A DNA stretch of 64,000 nt, taken from contig JBGRQA010000011.1 in NCBI GenBank assembly GCA_041725895.1, positions 100,954 to 164,953 of the forward strand, given 5' to 3'. The position numbers and the translations under genes are program-made. Positions 1-9,248 of this stretch are shown here, one piece after another. Numbering within the stretch: the first letter of the stretch is position 1; every line of letters starts with the position of its first letter. The DNA comes from JBGRQA01 sp041725895 (GTDB lineage Bacteria; Bacteroidota; Bacteroidia; Bacteroidales; Marinifilaceae). Below the pieces are notes generated by a model. That model made no database searches and had not been told where the DNA came from. It saw only the letters and a list, made by a program, of their open reading frames with translations.

Positions 1-528
1 ATTCTTAACAGCCTGGAGGAGTCAAAAACAGTCCCCTATGAGAGAGTTCTGTTTGCACTGGGAATTCGCTATGTTGGAGCAACCGTTGCCAAAAAACTGG
101 CCAAAGCAATTCCTTCAATCGAACAGTTGATAACAGCAACTCAGGAAGAGCTCGTGGAAATTGATGAAATTGGAGATAAGATTGCACAAAGCATAGTGCT
201 TTTCTTTGAAAATGAACTTCAAGTGGAATTGGTTAGAAAACTTATAGACAAAGACTTACAATTCAAGAAAGAAATATCTGAAAATGATGGTTCCAGCAAC
301 AAACTGGAAGGGTTATCCATTGTTATTTCAGGAAGTTTTGCTCATCATTCCCGGGACGAACTCAAGAACTTAATCGAACTGCACGGGGGAAAAAACGTTA
401 GTTCCATCTCCAAAAAGACCAGTTTCCTTCTGGCTGGAGAAAAAATCGGCCCCAGCAAACTAACCAAAGTAGAAAAGCTGGGCATTAGAATGGTATCGGA
501 AGAAGAATTCATGGAAATGATAAAATAG
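1..528 (+). CDS. ligA: NAD-dependent DNA ligase, C-terminal part
   Basis: Seals nicks in duplex DNA during replication and repair, using NAD+. Only the last 175 codons are present; the gene enters from the left edge in frame 1 and ends at a TAG. The visible part has the helix-hairpin-helix region (the GIRYVGATVAKKLA stretch near residues 22-35 and EIDEIGDKIAQ near 50-60) followed by a BRCT domain (about residues 100-175, starting at LEGLSIVISGSF). The catalytic adenylation and OB domains lie outside the window. A 5-nt gap separates it from the exonuclease gene, so the two are probably co-transcribed. Identification rests on the HhH-BRCT order and sequence typical of LigA. Confidence 0.93.
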   Translation: MLNSLEESKTVPYERVLFALGIRYVGATVAKKLAKAIPSIEQLITATQEELVEIDEIGDKIAQSIVLFFENELQVELVRKLIDKDLQFKKEISENDGSSNKLEGLSIVISGSFAHHSRDELKNLIELHGGKNVSSISKKTSFLLAGEKIGPSKLTKVEKLGIRMVSEEEFMEMIK

Positions 529-533
529 GGACA

Positions 534-1121
534 ATGAACTTTACTGCAATCGATTTTGAAACAGCCAACGGAAAAAGAAACTCTGCTTGCGCAATGGGAC
601 TTGTTAGAGTGGAAAACGGACAAATCACCGAGGAAAAATCCTGGTTGATCCAGCCTCCGGAGCTTTATTTCCATCCCATAAACATTCAAATACATGGGAT
701 TACGGCAGAAAATGTAATGGGAGAACCCTCCTTCGAGGACATTTGGAGTGAACTACACCCCTATTTTGAGGATCAGCTGGTAATCGCCCACAATGCCAGT
801 TTTGATATGTCCGTTCTCCGTGCCTGCCTGCAAACTTATGATATTGGTTTTCCACGCATGGAATACCTGTGCACAGTACAATTAAGCAAACAGATCTGGC
901 CCCAAATGATAAATCATAAATTGAATACCATGGCCGACTACTTTGGCATTCCTCTGCAACATCATGATGCAATGGACGATACCCGGGCTTGTGCTAAAAT
1001 TGCTTTGAAAGCCTGTAGCGAGTATCAAAGTTTAAACCTTGAAGAGCTGGCTTCACAATTGAAAATAAAACCCGGAAGAATATATCCATCCGGGTATTGT
1101 GCCCCAAAAAGATTTAAATAA
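534..1121 (+). CDS. DEDDh 3'-5' exonuclease, DnaQ-like
   Basis: A 195-residue stand-alone exonuclease of the DNA polymerase III epsilon family, expected to remove 3' nucleotides from DNA or RNA with two metal ions. The DEDDh residues are visible: D7 and E9 in DFETAN, D91 in HNASFD, and H144 with D149 in HHDAMDD. There is no polymerase, helicase or BRCT extension; the last 30 residues form a short tail after the catalytic core. The start ATG lies 5 nt after the ligA stop, which fits translational coupling in a repair operon. It may be an accessory proofreading or repair nuclease rather than the true epsilon subunit; the sequence alone cannot decide. Confidence 0.88.
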   Translation: MNFTAIDFETANGKRNSACAMGLVRVENGQITEEKSWLIQPPELYFHPINIQIHGITAENVMGEPSFEDIWSELHPYFEDQLVIAHNASFDMSVLRACLQTYDIGFPRMEYLCTVQLSKQIWPQMINHKLNTMADYFGIPLQHHDAMDDTRACAKIALKACSEYQSLNLEELASQLKIKPGRIYPSGYCAPKRFK

Positions 1122-1233
1122 GGTTAAAAATAAAAGCTAACAATAAAAAAATACCTAAATTGGTATCCGCGGAAGATATCTTTCTGTAAAAAAAGCGAAA
1201 AAGCCATAAGATAAAACAACAGAACAACTCACA

Positions 1234-1776
1234 ATGAGCTTTATATCAAACATAAAGGAAAAATTTGCAAAAAAAATATTGGAAAGAAATATCAAACAAT
1301 TTCCACGTCATAAAGAATTTCATAATCTGTCTACCCCAAAGTCCATTGGAATTCTATTCGATACACGGGATGAGAAAAAACACAAAACAATAAAAACTTT
1401 TCAAAAACAGCTAAAATCCCAGGGCCATCAGGTGAAATCGTTGGCTTGGGTAGATGCAGATCTGCTACCGGATTATGGAGTAGGACAACAAATACTTTAC
1501 TACTGCAACAAGGATCTAAATTGGGCCGGAAAACCACAACTGCCTGAAATAGAAGAATTCATTCAAACAAAATTCGATATCCTGTTTGATTTCAGTGGGG
1601 AAGCCCATCCAAATCTTCGCTATGCAGCCAATCTTTCTCAAGCAGCCTGTAAGGTAGGTGGATATGATGAGCAAAAGAAACATCTTGATCTAATGATTGA
1701 TATGGGCAAAGAAAAAAGCCTTGATAAACTAATTGAACAAAGTCTTCAGTATCTTAACCAGATAAAAAAGAACTAA
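1234..1776 (+). CDS. DUF6913 family protein
   Basis: A 180-residue soluble protein that I recognise as the DUF6913 family of Bacteroidota, which is commonly found next to dapA or ligA; no biochemical function is established. It has a basic N-terminal helix, then an alternating alpha/beta pattern starting at KSIGILFDTRDEKKHK (about residue 36), which resembles a small Rossmann-like fold. No catalytic motif, signal peptide or membrane segment is seen. It ends 3 nt before dapA, so the two are almost certainly one operon. The 112-bp gap before it could hold a promoter. The family name comes from memory of the sequence and gene order, not from a search. Confidence 0.75.
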   Translation: MSFISNIKEKFAKKILERNIKQFPRHKEFHNLSTPKSIGILFDTRDEKKHKTIKTFQKQLKSQGHQVKSLAWVDADLLPDYGVGQQILYYCNKDLNWAGKPQLPEIEEFIQTKFDILFDFSGEAHPNLRYAANLSQAACKVGGYDEQKKHLDLMIDMGKEKSLDKLIEQSLQYLNQIKKN

Positions 1777-1779
1777 GCC

Positions 1780-2664
1780 ATGACAGAAAACAAATTTACC
1801 GGAACCGGTGTTGCCCTGATAACACCTTTCCGAAAGGATGGTAGTATCGATTTCAATTCACTGGAAAAACTAGTAGAACATCAGATATCCAACGGGGTGG
1901 ATTACCTGGTTGTGATGGGAACAACCGGAGAAGCCGCCACTCTCACAAAAGATGAACGATTAGCAGTAATCAATTACGTGGCGGAAGTTAACAACAAAAG
2001 AGTTCCAATGGTGGTTGGCGCAGGCGGAAACAATACCCAGGAAGTTGTTGACCGTATCAAAACCTACGAAGGAACCGAAAGTATCGATGCCATTCTATCG
2101 GTAGCTCCCTACTATAACAAACCCAATCAAAAGGGAATTTTTCTACATTACAAAACCATTGCCGCAGCCAGCCCGGTTCCAATAATCCTTTACAATGTTC
2201 CCGGAAGAACCGGTGTCAATATTTCAGCGGAAACCACCTTAAAAATCGCACACGAAGTTGACAATGTAGTGGCCATTAAGGAAGCTTCCGGAAATTTGGA
2301 GCAAATTATGGAGATCCTGCGCGACAAACCGGAACATTTTAAGGTAATTTCGGGAGACGATGCACTCACCTTCCCCATGCTAACCCTTGGGGCCAGTGGA
2401 GTAATTTCCGTCGTAGCCAATGCTTTCCCTGCCGATTTCTCAGAAATGGTCCGACTAACACTGAATAATGACCTAACTGGAGCTCGTGCAAAACACTTCA
2501 AGCTTCTGGAAATCATTCAAAATCTTTTCGTAGAAGGAAACCCCGCAGGAGTGAAAGCAGTTCTCGACATTATGAATATTGGGCCTAATTATCTCAGACT
2601 GCCTCTAACTCCGGTTAGCAGAACTCTTTACAATAAATTGGCCAAACTGGTAGAAAATTACTAA
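1780..2664 (+). CDS. dapA: 4-hydroxy-tetrahydrodipicolinate synthase
   Basis: Condenses pyruvate with aspartate semialdehyde, the first committed step toward diaminopimelate and lysine. The 294-residue length is normal for the family. The Schiff-base lysine is K167 in VVAIKEASG, the catalytic tyrosine is Y139 in ILYNVPGR, and the GTTGE substrate loop is at 47-51. The TIM-barrel class I aldolase pattern runs throughout. The start 3 nt after the DUF6913 stop indicates translational coupling. Diaminopimelate is needed for peptidoglycan, which fits the LpoB-like cell-wall lipoprotein encoded just downstream, although that gene starts 67 nt later and may have its own promoter. Confidence 0.96.
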   Translation: MTENKFTGTGVALITPFRKDGSIDFNSLEKLVEHQISNGVDYLVVMGTTGEAATLTKDERLAVINYVAEVNNKRVPMVVGAGGNNTQEVVDRIKTYEGTESIDAILSVAPYYNKPNQKGIFLHYKTIAAASPVPIILYNVPGRTGVNISAETTLKIAHEVDNVVAIKEASGNLEQIMEILRDKPEHFKVISGDDALTFPMLTLGASGVISVVANAFPADFSEMVRLTLNNDLTGARAKHFKLLEIIQNLFVEGNPAGVKAVLDIMNIGPNYLRLPLTPVSRTLYNKLAKLVENY

Positions 2665-2731
2665 TTAGTATTGGCATATTTTTTGCTTACCTTAAATAAG
2701 TTTTAAAGAATAATCATTAAAAAACATTGTT

Positions 2732-3316
2732 ATGAGATATACTATTCGTTTCTCTGTACTAGCTTTGGCCGTCCTATTAAGTATGGCTTGTTCCAGACAA
2801 ATTACAAGGGTGTCACCCGATCAGGAGATTGACCTAAGCGGTCGTTGGAATGATACAGATTCCAGGTTAGCTGCAGAAGCATTAATCGAACAGGTACTTA
2901 ATCGAAATTGGATCGAGGACTTCAAGCAGCAAAATGAACGTAAACCTGTAGTTGTAGTAGGTTTAATCATGAACAAAAGTTCGGAACACATCGATTCGGA
3001 TACCTATATCAAAGACATTGAGAAAGCCATTCTAAACGATGGACGGGTTCGCCTGGTGCAGGCAGGAGCCAAACGGGAAGCTTTACGCCAGGAGCGTGCC
3101 GACCAGCAAGATTTTGCCGCAAAAGAAACGATAAAGAAATGGGGTAGAGAATTGGGAGCCGATTTCATGCTGCAGGGAGATATCAACTCCATTATCGATA
3201 GCTACAAGAAGGAAAAGGTTCGCTTCTACCAACTAAATCTGGAATTGACCAATTTGGAATCCAATGAAATAGTTTGGATGGGAGATAAAAAGATCAAAAA
3301 ATACGTCAACCGATAA
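2732..3316 (+). CDS. LpoB-like outer-membrane lipoprotein
   Basis: A 194-residue lipoprotein with a lipobox (LLSMAC, lipidated C20). The mature part matches the pattern of the penicillin-binding-protein activator LpoB: a leading R-V-x-P segment, SGRWNDTD near residue 36, VVVVGLIMNKSSEHID near 73-88, and GADFMLQGDINSI near 146-158. In enterobacteria LpoB reaches from the outer membrane to stimulate PBP1b. Here the role in peptidoglycan synthesis is inferred by family. The next gene is a COG3014-like lipoprotein, the same pair seen beside lpoB-type genes in marine gammaproteobacteria. A strong terminator follows at once. Confidence 0.8.
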   Translation: MRYTIRFSVLALAVLLSMACSRQITRVSPDQEIDLSGRWNDTDSRLAAEALIEQVLNRNWIEDFKQQNERKPVVVVGLIMNKSSEHIDSDTYIKDIEKAILNDGRVRLVQAGAKREALRQERADQQDFAAKETIKKWGRELGADFMLQGDINSIIDSYKKEKVRFYQLNLELTNLESNEIVWMGDKKIKKYVNR

Positions 3317-3321
3317 ATAAA

Positions 3322-3353
3322 AAGGGGAAGAGATCATTGGATGTCTTCCCCTT
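3322..3353 (+). terminator. Rho-independent terminator after LpoB-like gene
   Basis: A perfect 10-bp stem (AAGGGGAAGA at 3322-3331 pairing with TCTTCCCCTT at 3344-3353) with a 12-nt loop is followed by a T-rich stretch. It sits six bases after the LpoB-like stop codon and separates this gene from the next lipoprotein. Confidence 0.8.
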
Positions 3354-3398
3354 CTATTTTGCAAATTCAGCCACCTCGTTTTATTAAATACCATTCTC

Positions 3399-4814
3399 AT
3401 GCCCTTCAAAAGATTCTTCCGGCTTATTTCTCTGCTGGGACTAATCCTGTTAACAAGCAGCTGTGCCAGCTACTATGTACAAAACCAACTCTTCAACGAA
3501 AAATTTGTAAATGGTGAAGTGGAAGCTGCACAAGCCATATTGGATAAGGATAAAAAGAATCAGACCAATAAAAACAGGGTACTGTACTACCTGAACAAAG
3601 GAACTCTCCTTTGGATGCAGGAGCAATATGCCGAAAGTTCCACCTACTTTCAAAAGGCAGATCACTACATCGAAGATCAGAGAAAAAATATCGGTTTGGA
3701 AGCCCTGGCATTAATTTCCAATCCCGGGGTTCGTCCCTATGTACCCGAAGACTTCGAAAGCGTAATGCTTCATTTCTATCAGGCACTCAATTACCTGGAA
3801 ATGGAAAATCTGGAGGGGGCCCTGGTGGAATGCCGGCGGGTAAACGAGAAGCTCTATACATTGAACGATAAATACCCCAAGAAATACAAAAACAGATACA
3901 GCGATGACGCATTTGCACATATTCTTATGGGCTTAATCTACGATGCAAACAAAGATTACAACAATGCCTTCATTGCTTATCGAAATGCTTTTAGAGTCTA
4001 CCAGGAGAATTACCATAAAAATTTCAACACCCAGGTTCCGAATCAATTGAAGGACGATCTGCTCCGCACAGCCTATCAATCGGGGTTAATGCAGGAGTAT
4101 GAATTTTACAAATCAAAATTTGGCCAAAATTTCACCAAAAAGAAAACTGACGAGGGAGAAATTATCTTTTTCTGGATGAATGGAATGGGTCCCGTAAAGT
4201 CGGAATGGAGTATCAACTTCGCTGCAGTAAAAGGGAACAATGGTTTCCTCACCCTGGCCAACGACAATGAAAACGTTTCGTTCCCGTTCTTTATTGGCAA
4301 CAGGGACAAAGACGAACAATCCGCCTTTGGAGATTTGGATTTTGTAAGAGTAGCATTTCCAAAGTATGTAGAACGGCCTCCGGTATTTTCAAACGCATGG
4401 ATTGAACTCAACGATTCCACTCAATATTTTTTGGAAAAAGCTGAAGATGTTAATTCCATCGCCTTCAAAACACTTCGCGACAGAATGATTCGGGAAATGG
4501 CCAATTCCCTGCTTCGTTTGGCTTCTAAGAAAGCAATGGAGGCCTATGTAAGAAAAAAGAATGATAACCTGGGAACGCTGTTAAGCATTGCAAATGCAAT
4601 TACTGAAAAAGCAGATACCCGCAACTGGCAAACCTTACCCCATTCCATCTTCTATACCCGGATCCGGGTGCCGGCGGGGGAACGCAATTTGAATCTGATA
4701 ATTCAAAACGGCGGAAATCAACAAGTTCATAATTTCTCTATTAATGTTAAAAAGGGAGAAACCAAATTTATTTCATTCCACAACCTTGAAAGTGAATCAA
4801 TTACCAGCTACTAA
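3399..4814 (+). CDS. COG3014-like lipoprotein
   Basis: A 471-residue lipoprotein with a basic N-terminus, a hydrophobic stretch and a lipobox (LTSSC, lipidated C22). Residues about 40-230 look like TPR-type helical repeats (for example NRVLYYLNKGTLLWMQEQYAESSTYFQKA, split over 58-86). The C-terminal half is rich in beta strands and ends with a segment rich in N and G. I place it with COG3014, an uncharacterised family that neighbours LpoB-like proteins; a scaffold role in the cell envelope is plausible but not shown. Its gene begins after the terminator at 3322-3353 and is convergent with the H-NOX gene, only 18 bp away, with no clear terminator between them. Confidence 0.7.
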   Translation: MPFKRFFRLISLLGLILLTSSCASYYVQNQLFNEKFVNGEVEAAQAILDKDKKNQTNKNRVLYYLNKGTLLWMQEQYAESSTYFQKADHYIEDQRKNIGLEALALISNPGVRPYVPEDFESVMLHFYQALNYLEMENLEGALVECRRVNEKLYTLNDKYPKKYKNRYSDDAFAHILMGLIYDANKDYNNAFIAYRNAFRVYQENYHKNFNTQVPNQLKDDLLRTAYQSGLMQEYEFYKSKFGQNFTKKKTDEGEIIFFWMNGMGPVKSEWSINFAAVKGNNGFLTLANDNENVSFPFFIGNRDKDEQSAFGDLDFVRVAFPKYVERPPVFSNAWIELNDSTQYFLEKAEDVNSIAFKTLRDRMIREMANSLLRLASKKAMEAYVRKKNDNLGTLLSIANAITEKADTRNWQTLPHSIFYTRIRVPAGERNLNLIIQNGGNQQVHNFSINVKKGETKFISFHNLESESITSY

Positions 4815-4832
4815 TTAATTAAAAGAATCAAT

Positions 4833-5372
4833 TTATTCCCTGGTCAGAACGAAACGAACAATGCTACCATCGGTAGAAAGATACTCCATTTCCACACGGA
4901 GTTCTTCATTAAAATAGTGTTGACAGCCATTCAATAGTCCGTGGGCCAGATTAGCCATTCTACGCTTCGAACGATACAACAACTCCAAAGAGCGATCATC
5001 CAATCGTTTGGTTTGAATACGAGGAAGTTCTGAGTCAGGATATAAATTCTTTATGTGATTGTGGAAGTGAGGGCCCAAACATTCAAGAAAATCAAACACA
5101 TCACTCCTTCCTGCAAAAATGGGTCGATAAAGAATTGCAAGTCTGCTAAAAAGATGTTCTCCAAAACGCATCATCAATTGAGCACTAGACTTTCCCACTT
5201 CTTTACTCAACTGATCGATCAATTTTTGAAATTCAAGAAAATCATAATTTTCTTCCGGAACGTAGGTATTTTCACTCCCAGAATCAATATTTTCAGAAAG
5301 CCTCTCTACTACTTCACATCCATAACTGGTTTCTACCTGGTCGAAAAATTCATTAAAAACAACTCCCTTCAT
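4833..5372 (-). CDS. H-NOX heme nitric oxide/oxygen-binding sensor
   Basis: A 179-residue single-domain H-NOX protein that should bind heme and sense NO (or O2). It starts with MKGVVFNEF as is usual for the family. The proximal heme ligand is best placed at H104 (in LGPHFHNHIKNLYPD), and the heme-propionate motif YxSxR is intact at Y133-R137. FAGR at 87-90 and ELPRI are also typical. In other bacteria such proteins control an adjacent histidine kinase or diguanylate cyclase. Here a sensor kinase is encoded upstream on the same strand (5711-6730) after a 338-bp gap, so a partnership is an inference from context. Confidence 0.9.
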   Translation of the reverse strand: MKGVVFNEFFDQVETSYGCEVVERLSENIDSGSENTYVPEENYDFLEFQKLIDQLSKEVGKSSAQLMMRFGEHLFSRLAILYRPIFAGRSDVFDFLECLGPHFHNHIKNLYPDSELPRIQTKRLDDRSLELLYRSKRRMANLAHGLLNGCQHYFNEELRVEMEYLSTDGSIVRFVLTRE

Positions 5373-5710
5373 GAGTTTATAGTTTTATTTTCATTTGCAA
5401 TCTCGATGCCATCAGGAGAAATTTCCTGCAATATGAAATCCTGAATGTTTCAAATCAAAAACCCATTCTACGAATTCAAACACATATTTCCGGATAATTA
5501 ATAACTGAACAGGAAGCAACTCAATCTTCCCATCAAAGGGGAATGGTCAATAACACATGCAAAAGTGTTCATTAACATCGGAAAAATCTCCAACTCAACA
5601 ATTTACTATAACCAAAATAAGAATAAATATGTATTTATCCTAAAATTTATTGAGTTTAAGTTTTTAAGCTATATCAACAAGCTACAGACAGCAGATGAAG
5701 TAAATACTAT
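5373..5710. other. Intergenic region between kinase and H-NOX genes
   Basis: This 338-bp AT-rich stretch probably carries the promoter and leader of the H-NOX gene on the minus strand. I see no convincing gene, no strong terminator and no palindromic operator. A 64-codon open frame on the plus strand overlaps the kinase gene and has no coding character. Confidence 0.5.
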
Positions 5711-6730
5711 TTATTCCAGCGGAAGAATCAAGGCAAAACGGGTACCTTTGCCCTTGTAAGATTCTACAGAGATACTCCCCCCAAGAAGTTCAACCAGCTT
5801 CTTGCAAATCGAAAGGCCTATTCCTGTACCTCCAAAACCACGGGCAGTTGATAAATCCTCTTGAATAAAAGGTTGAAAAACCTGGGCCAATTTATCCGGA
5901 GCAATCCCTGTTCCTGTATCTTCCACAAACAGTTCCACTTCCTTCGAAGACTTTTGATGGTAACCAATACGAATGGATCCCTCATCCGTAAATTTAATGG
6001 CATTCCCAACCAGGTGAGACAGAATTTGCTTCAGACGAACGGGATCCGAGTAGAATCTACCAAATTGGCCATTCACAGTATTAAAGGTAAAAAGAATGTG
6101 GTCCTTCCCCGAATTCGAAAGATCAAAGCGAAAATAGGAATGAATTTCCTGAAAAAGTTCAGGCAGGGAAAAGTGTCGTTTTTCGATAACCAGCTGTCGT
6201 GCTTCCAATTTGGAAACATCGATTAAATCGTTGATTATTGATAATAGCTGAACTCCACTCTCATGAATAATCTGAAGATATTCCTCCTGTTCCTGCGTGC
6301 TATGCTCTCCGATCTTTAAAAGCTCTGTAAAGCCAATGATTCCGTTCAATGGTGTACGAATTTCATGGGATACATTCGCCAAAAAAGCAGATTTCAACCG
6401 ATCGGATTCTTCTGATTTCTCCTTTGCCATCAAAAGCTCTTTCATCATCTGGTTGTTACGCCGATTCTCCTTTCGGATCAGAAAAAAGATCAAGCCTCCC
6501 GTCATGAGAACAAATAACCACCCCTTAAATGTTTGCAAACGAGTCAACATCTCAATGTCCTGCTCCAGGTACAAAATCGCCTTATCCGAATAAAGAATCC
6601 ATAAAACACCAACCAATATAAAAATCAAAGATATTCGCCAATGAGCCTCCAATTTGGATAATCTCCAATCCAACGATCTAATCTTTACCTTTGCCTCTTT
6701 TGCTAATAAAATATTTCTTAATTCACTCAT
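5711..6730 (-). CDS. Sensor histidine kinase, two transmembrane helices
   Basis: A 339-residue membrane histidine kinase. Two membrane helices (about 33-48 and 69-86) enclose a short periplasmic loop of about 20 residues, too small for a ligand-binding domain. A HisKA domain follows with the phosphorylated H122 in the SHEIRTPLNG motif. The HATPase domain has the N box (N243), the G1 box DTGTGI (271-276) and the G2 box GGTGIGLSI (300-308). No receiver domain is present. Without a sizeable input domain it may be controlled by a partner protein; the downstream H-NOX is a good candidate. It lies 141 bp downstream of another kinase gene and may share its transcript. Confidence 0.9.
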   Translation of the reverse strand: MSELRNILLAKEAKVKIRSLDWRLSKLEAHWRISLIFILVGVLWILYSDKAILYLEQDIEMLTRLQTFKGWLFVLMTGGLIFFLIRKENRRNNQMMKELLMAKEKSEESDRLKSAFLANVSHEIRTPLNGIIGFTELLKIGEHSTQEQEEYLQIIHESGVQLLSIINDLIDVSKLEARQLVIEKRHFSLPELFQEIHSYFRFDLSNSGKDHILFTFNTVNGQFGRFYSDPVRLKQILSHLVGNAIKFTDEGSIRIGYHQKSSKEVELFVEDTGTGIAPDKLAQVFQPFIQEDLSTARGFGGTGIGLSICKKLVELLGGSISVESYKGKGTRFALILPLE

Positions 6731-6871
6731 GAATATCTAAAATATGCTCTAAAAACCGGATGTTCAATTCATCAGCGAACTGTAACTACCATAAATTCCA
6801 CCGGATAAATAAAAAGGGACCATGAAATACAAGCCCCCTCTAAAATATATAAATATGTTACAAACTACAAT

Positions 6872-9235
6872 TTATTCCGCTAAAGGTAATGAAAAATGAA
6901 AACAGCTCCCCTTTCCCTCTTCACTTTTTGCCCAAATTTCCCCTCCGTTTTTAATAACAAACTCTTTGCAAAGCAACAGACCAAGTCCCGTTCCTTCCTC
7001 CTCCTGGGTTCCCGGGTGCTGGATTTTTTTTCCAATATCAAAGAGATAAGGCAATTCTTTCGCTGAGATACCTATTCCGGTATCACAAACAGAAACCTCC
7101 ACCTTACTATCGCTTATCAGCACATCCACCTCCACTTTTCCATTCTCGTAAGTAAATTTTATTGCATTGTTTAAAAGGTTGCGAATAACAGTAGTAATCA
7201 TATTTTCATCCGCATGCACCCAACAAGGACCTTCAATCAGATTCGCAACCTTAATCTTTTTGGCTTTGGCCATGTTTAAAATACCATTTATGGCCTGATC
7301 TGTCACAATCTTAAGATCCATGGTCTCCGGCCTGTAACTCACCCCTCCGATCTGCAAACGCCCCCAGGTCAAAAGATCTTCCAAAAGAGCTTGCATATTC
7401 ATTGATGCGGTATGAAGATCATTGATAAATTCATTTTGTGTACTTTCATCTACTGTCTTCCTTTTCTCCGCAAGAAATTTAGACAAACCCAATATAGCAT
7501 TGACCGGGTTCTTTAAATCATGAGCTATAATTGAAAAAAAGCGATCTTTGGTTGCATTAGCATGCCGTAATGCCTTTTCTGACTCCTCCAAACGGAAATG
7601 CGCCTCCCTTTGATCGGTAATATCATCAACCACCCAAATAAACCCATGCTCCAAATCTCTCGCATCCAATGCACTCCCAAACATCTGACACCAAATGAGC
7701 CCCCCGTTTTTGCGCTTCAACTGATGCTCCACCTTCACATACTTCTCTTCCCTTTGCCTGGTCAGATACATTTTACCAAAATCTTCATACGCCTCATAAC
7801 TGGGATAGAACATACCCACACTCTCCCCAATCAACTCCTCCATTTCGTACCCCATGATTTCACAAAACCGATAGTTGGTATCGATGATATTCCTTTTAGA
7901 ATCAACGGCCAAAATCCCTACAAGCGAATTGTTCAGAACAGCCTTGAGCCGCAAATAAGCCAACCGGGTAAGCTCCTCCTGCCGGACAAGCTTATCGGCA
8001 TTGGTGCTGATCTCTTCATTCATCAGTATTAGAGATTTATTCACCTCCTCCAGCTGCCGGGTTCTCATTTCCACTTTCCGGTCGAGCCCCTTGTTCACCT
8101 GTTCCAGTTTAATTCTCTGCTTTCGTCTGATTTGCATTACAATAATCAGAAATAGAATAACCAATAGAGAAAAACAAAATATGAGGAAAAATTCCATGTA
8201 GTACTTTTGCAAAAAGGAAGGCGGTTGATTTATTATAATGGCATTTTCAGGCAAATCTCCCAAATCAATTCCAAATGCAGAAATCAAATTGTAATCAAAC
8301 ACTACCCTTGTAGGACAATCCCATATAACAGGAATCGTACTGACAGAGGTTCCTCTCAGAATTTTCAAAGCAACCTCTGCAGCAATATGCCCCTGATCGA
8401 AACCACTGGTAATAACCCCTCCGGTAATCCCCTTGCCAACGTAGAAACTCCACGATCCATAAACAGGCACAGTTGTATTCTGACTAACAATCTGAATGGC
8501 ATCTGCATAGGAGAAATAGTTCTGATTCGAATCCCGGTTGAGAGAAAGCAGATACACCATATACTCGGGAGGAAGTTCTTGAAGCCTTTTGATCAGATCC
8601 TCCACCGCAAATTCATCAAGGTATTCTATAGGATACTTCTTATCCCAATGTGGCAACAGATCTGCAAATAATTTCTTATTGGCAAGGCCGGTAGTCGTTT
8701 GGTCATTGATAACTAGGATTCGTTTGCGAAGTGGATGAATCTTCTTCATCAATTTCAGCGTACCCTCCAAATCGGTATTCTCCACAACTCCTGTAATCCC
8801 CGTTTCTCCACGAAGATGAGATTCTTTAAAATTATTAATCCCGCAAAAAACAATCGGAAGGTTCTTAAAGTATAATTCCCGATTATCTACAACAAACTTC
8901 AAAGCATTGTTATCGGCCACAATAACAACATGGAATCGAATATCTTTGAGACTATGCTCAAAAAGAATTTTAAAATTTTCAGAGAAGCTATCCTTAAAAA
9001 TCCGTTTGGAATCCAGGTACTCAAAATACACCTCAACCTCCTTTTCCAAAGGAGCAAACACACACTGAATTCCTTTCGAAATACTATCGGTCCATTCCAA
9101 TCCCTGGTGATACGAATGCAACACCAAAACCTGCTTTTTCTCAGCAGTCACTCTCTCTTGACTCAGTAAGAAAAGAGAAAGCAGCAAAAAGAAAAAACAC
9201 CTTATCGATTTTCTCCAATCCCCTACAGCTTTCAT
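6872..9235 (-). CDS. Sensor histidine kinase with ABC substrate-binding and PAS domains
   Basis: A 787-residue hybrid-type sensor. It has an N-terminal signal/anchor (about 11-30), a periplasmic ABC-substrate-binding-like domain (about 35-330, starting KQVLVLHSYHQGLEW), one membrane helix (349-368), a coiled coil (370-425), a cytoplasmic PAS domain (about 430-545, with NYRFCEIMGYEMEELIG), then HisKA with H572 in AHDLKNP and an HATPase domain. The periplasmic fold (PF04392 type) suggests it senses a small solute, perhaps an amino acid or aromatic compound, but the ligand is unknown. No receiver domain is attached. The gene begins 13 nt after the stop of the esterase-like gene, which argues for one operon. 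Confidence 0.9.
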   Translation of the reverse strand: MKAVGDWRKSIRCFFFLLLSLFLLSQERVTAEKKQVLVLHSYHQGLEWTDSISKGIQCVFAPLEKEVEVYFEYLDSKRIFKDSFSENFKILFEHSLKDIRFHVVIVADNNALKFVVDNRELYFKNLPIVFCGINNFKESHLRGETGITGVVENTDLEGTLKLMKKIHPLRKRILVINDQTTTGLANKKLFADLLPHWDKKYPIEYLDEFAVEDLIKRLQELPPEYMVYLLSLNRDSNQNYFSYADAIQIVSQNTTVPVYGSWSFYVGKGITGGVITSGFDQGHIAAEVALKILRGTSVSTIPVIWDCPTRVVFDYNLISAFGIDLGDLPENAIIINQPPSFLQKYYMEFFLIFCFSLLVILFLIIVMQIRRKQRIKLEQVNKGLDRKVEMRTRQLEEVNKSLILMNEEISTNADKLVRQEELTRLAYLRLKAVLNNSLVGILAVDSKRNIIDTNYRFCEIMGYEMEELIGESVGMFYPSYEAYEDFGKMYLTRQREEKYVKVEHQLKRKNGGLIWCQMFGSALDARDLEHGFIWVVDDITDQREAHFRLEESEKALRHANATKDRFFSIIAHDLKNPVNAILGLSKFLAEKRKTVDESTQNEFINDLHTASMNMQALLEDLLTWGRLQIGGVSYRPETMDLKIVTDQAINGILNMAKAKKIKVANLIEGPCWVHADENMITTVIRNLLNNAIKFTYENGKVEVDVLISDSKVEVSVCDTGIGISAKELPYLFDIGKKIQHPGTQEEEGTGLGLLLCKEFVIKNGGEIWAKSEEGKGSCFHFSLPLAE

Positions 9236-9248
9236 TTCATTCCAATGA

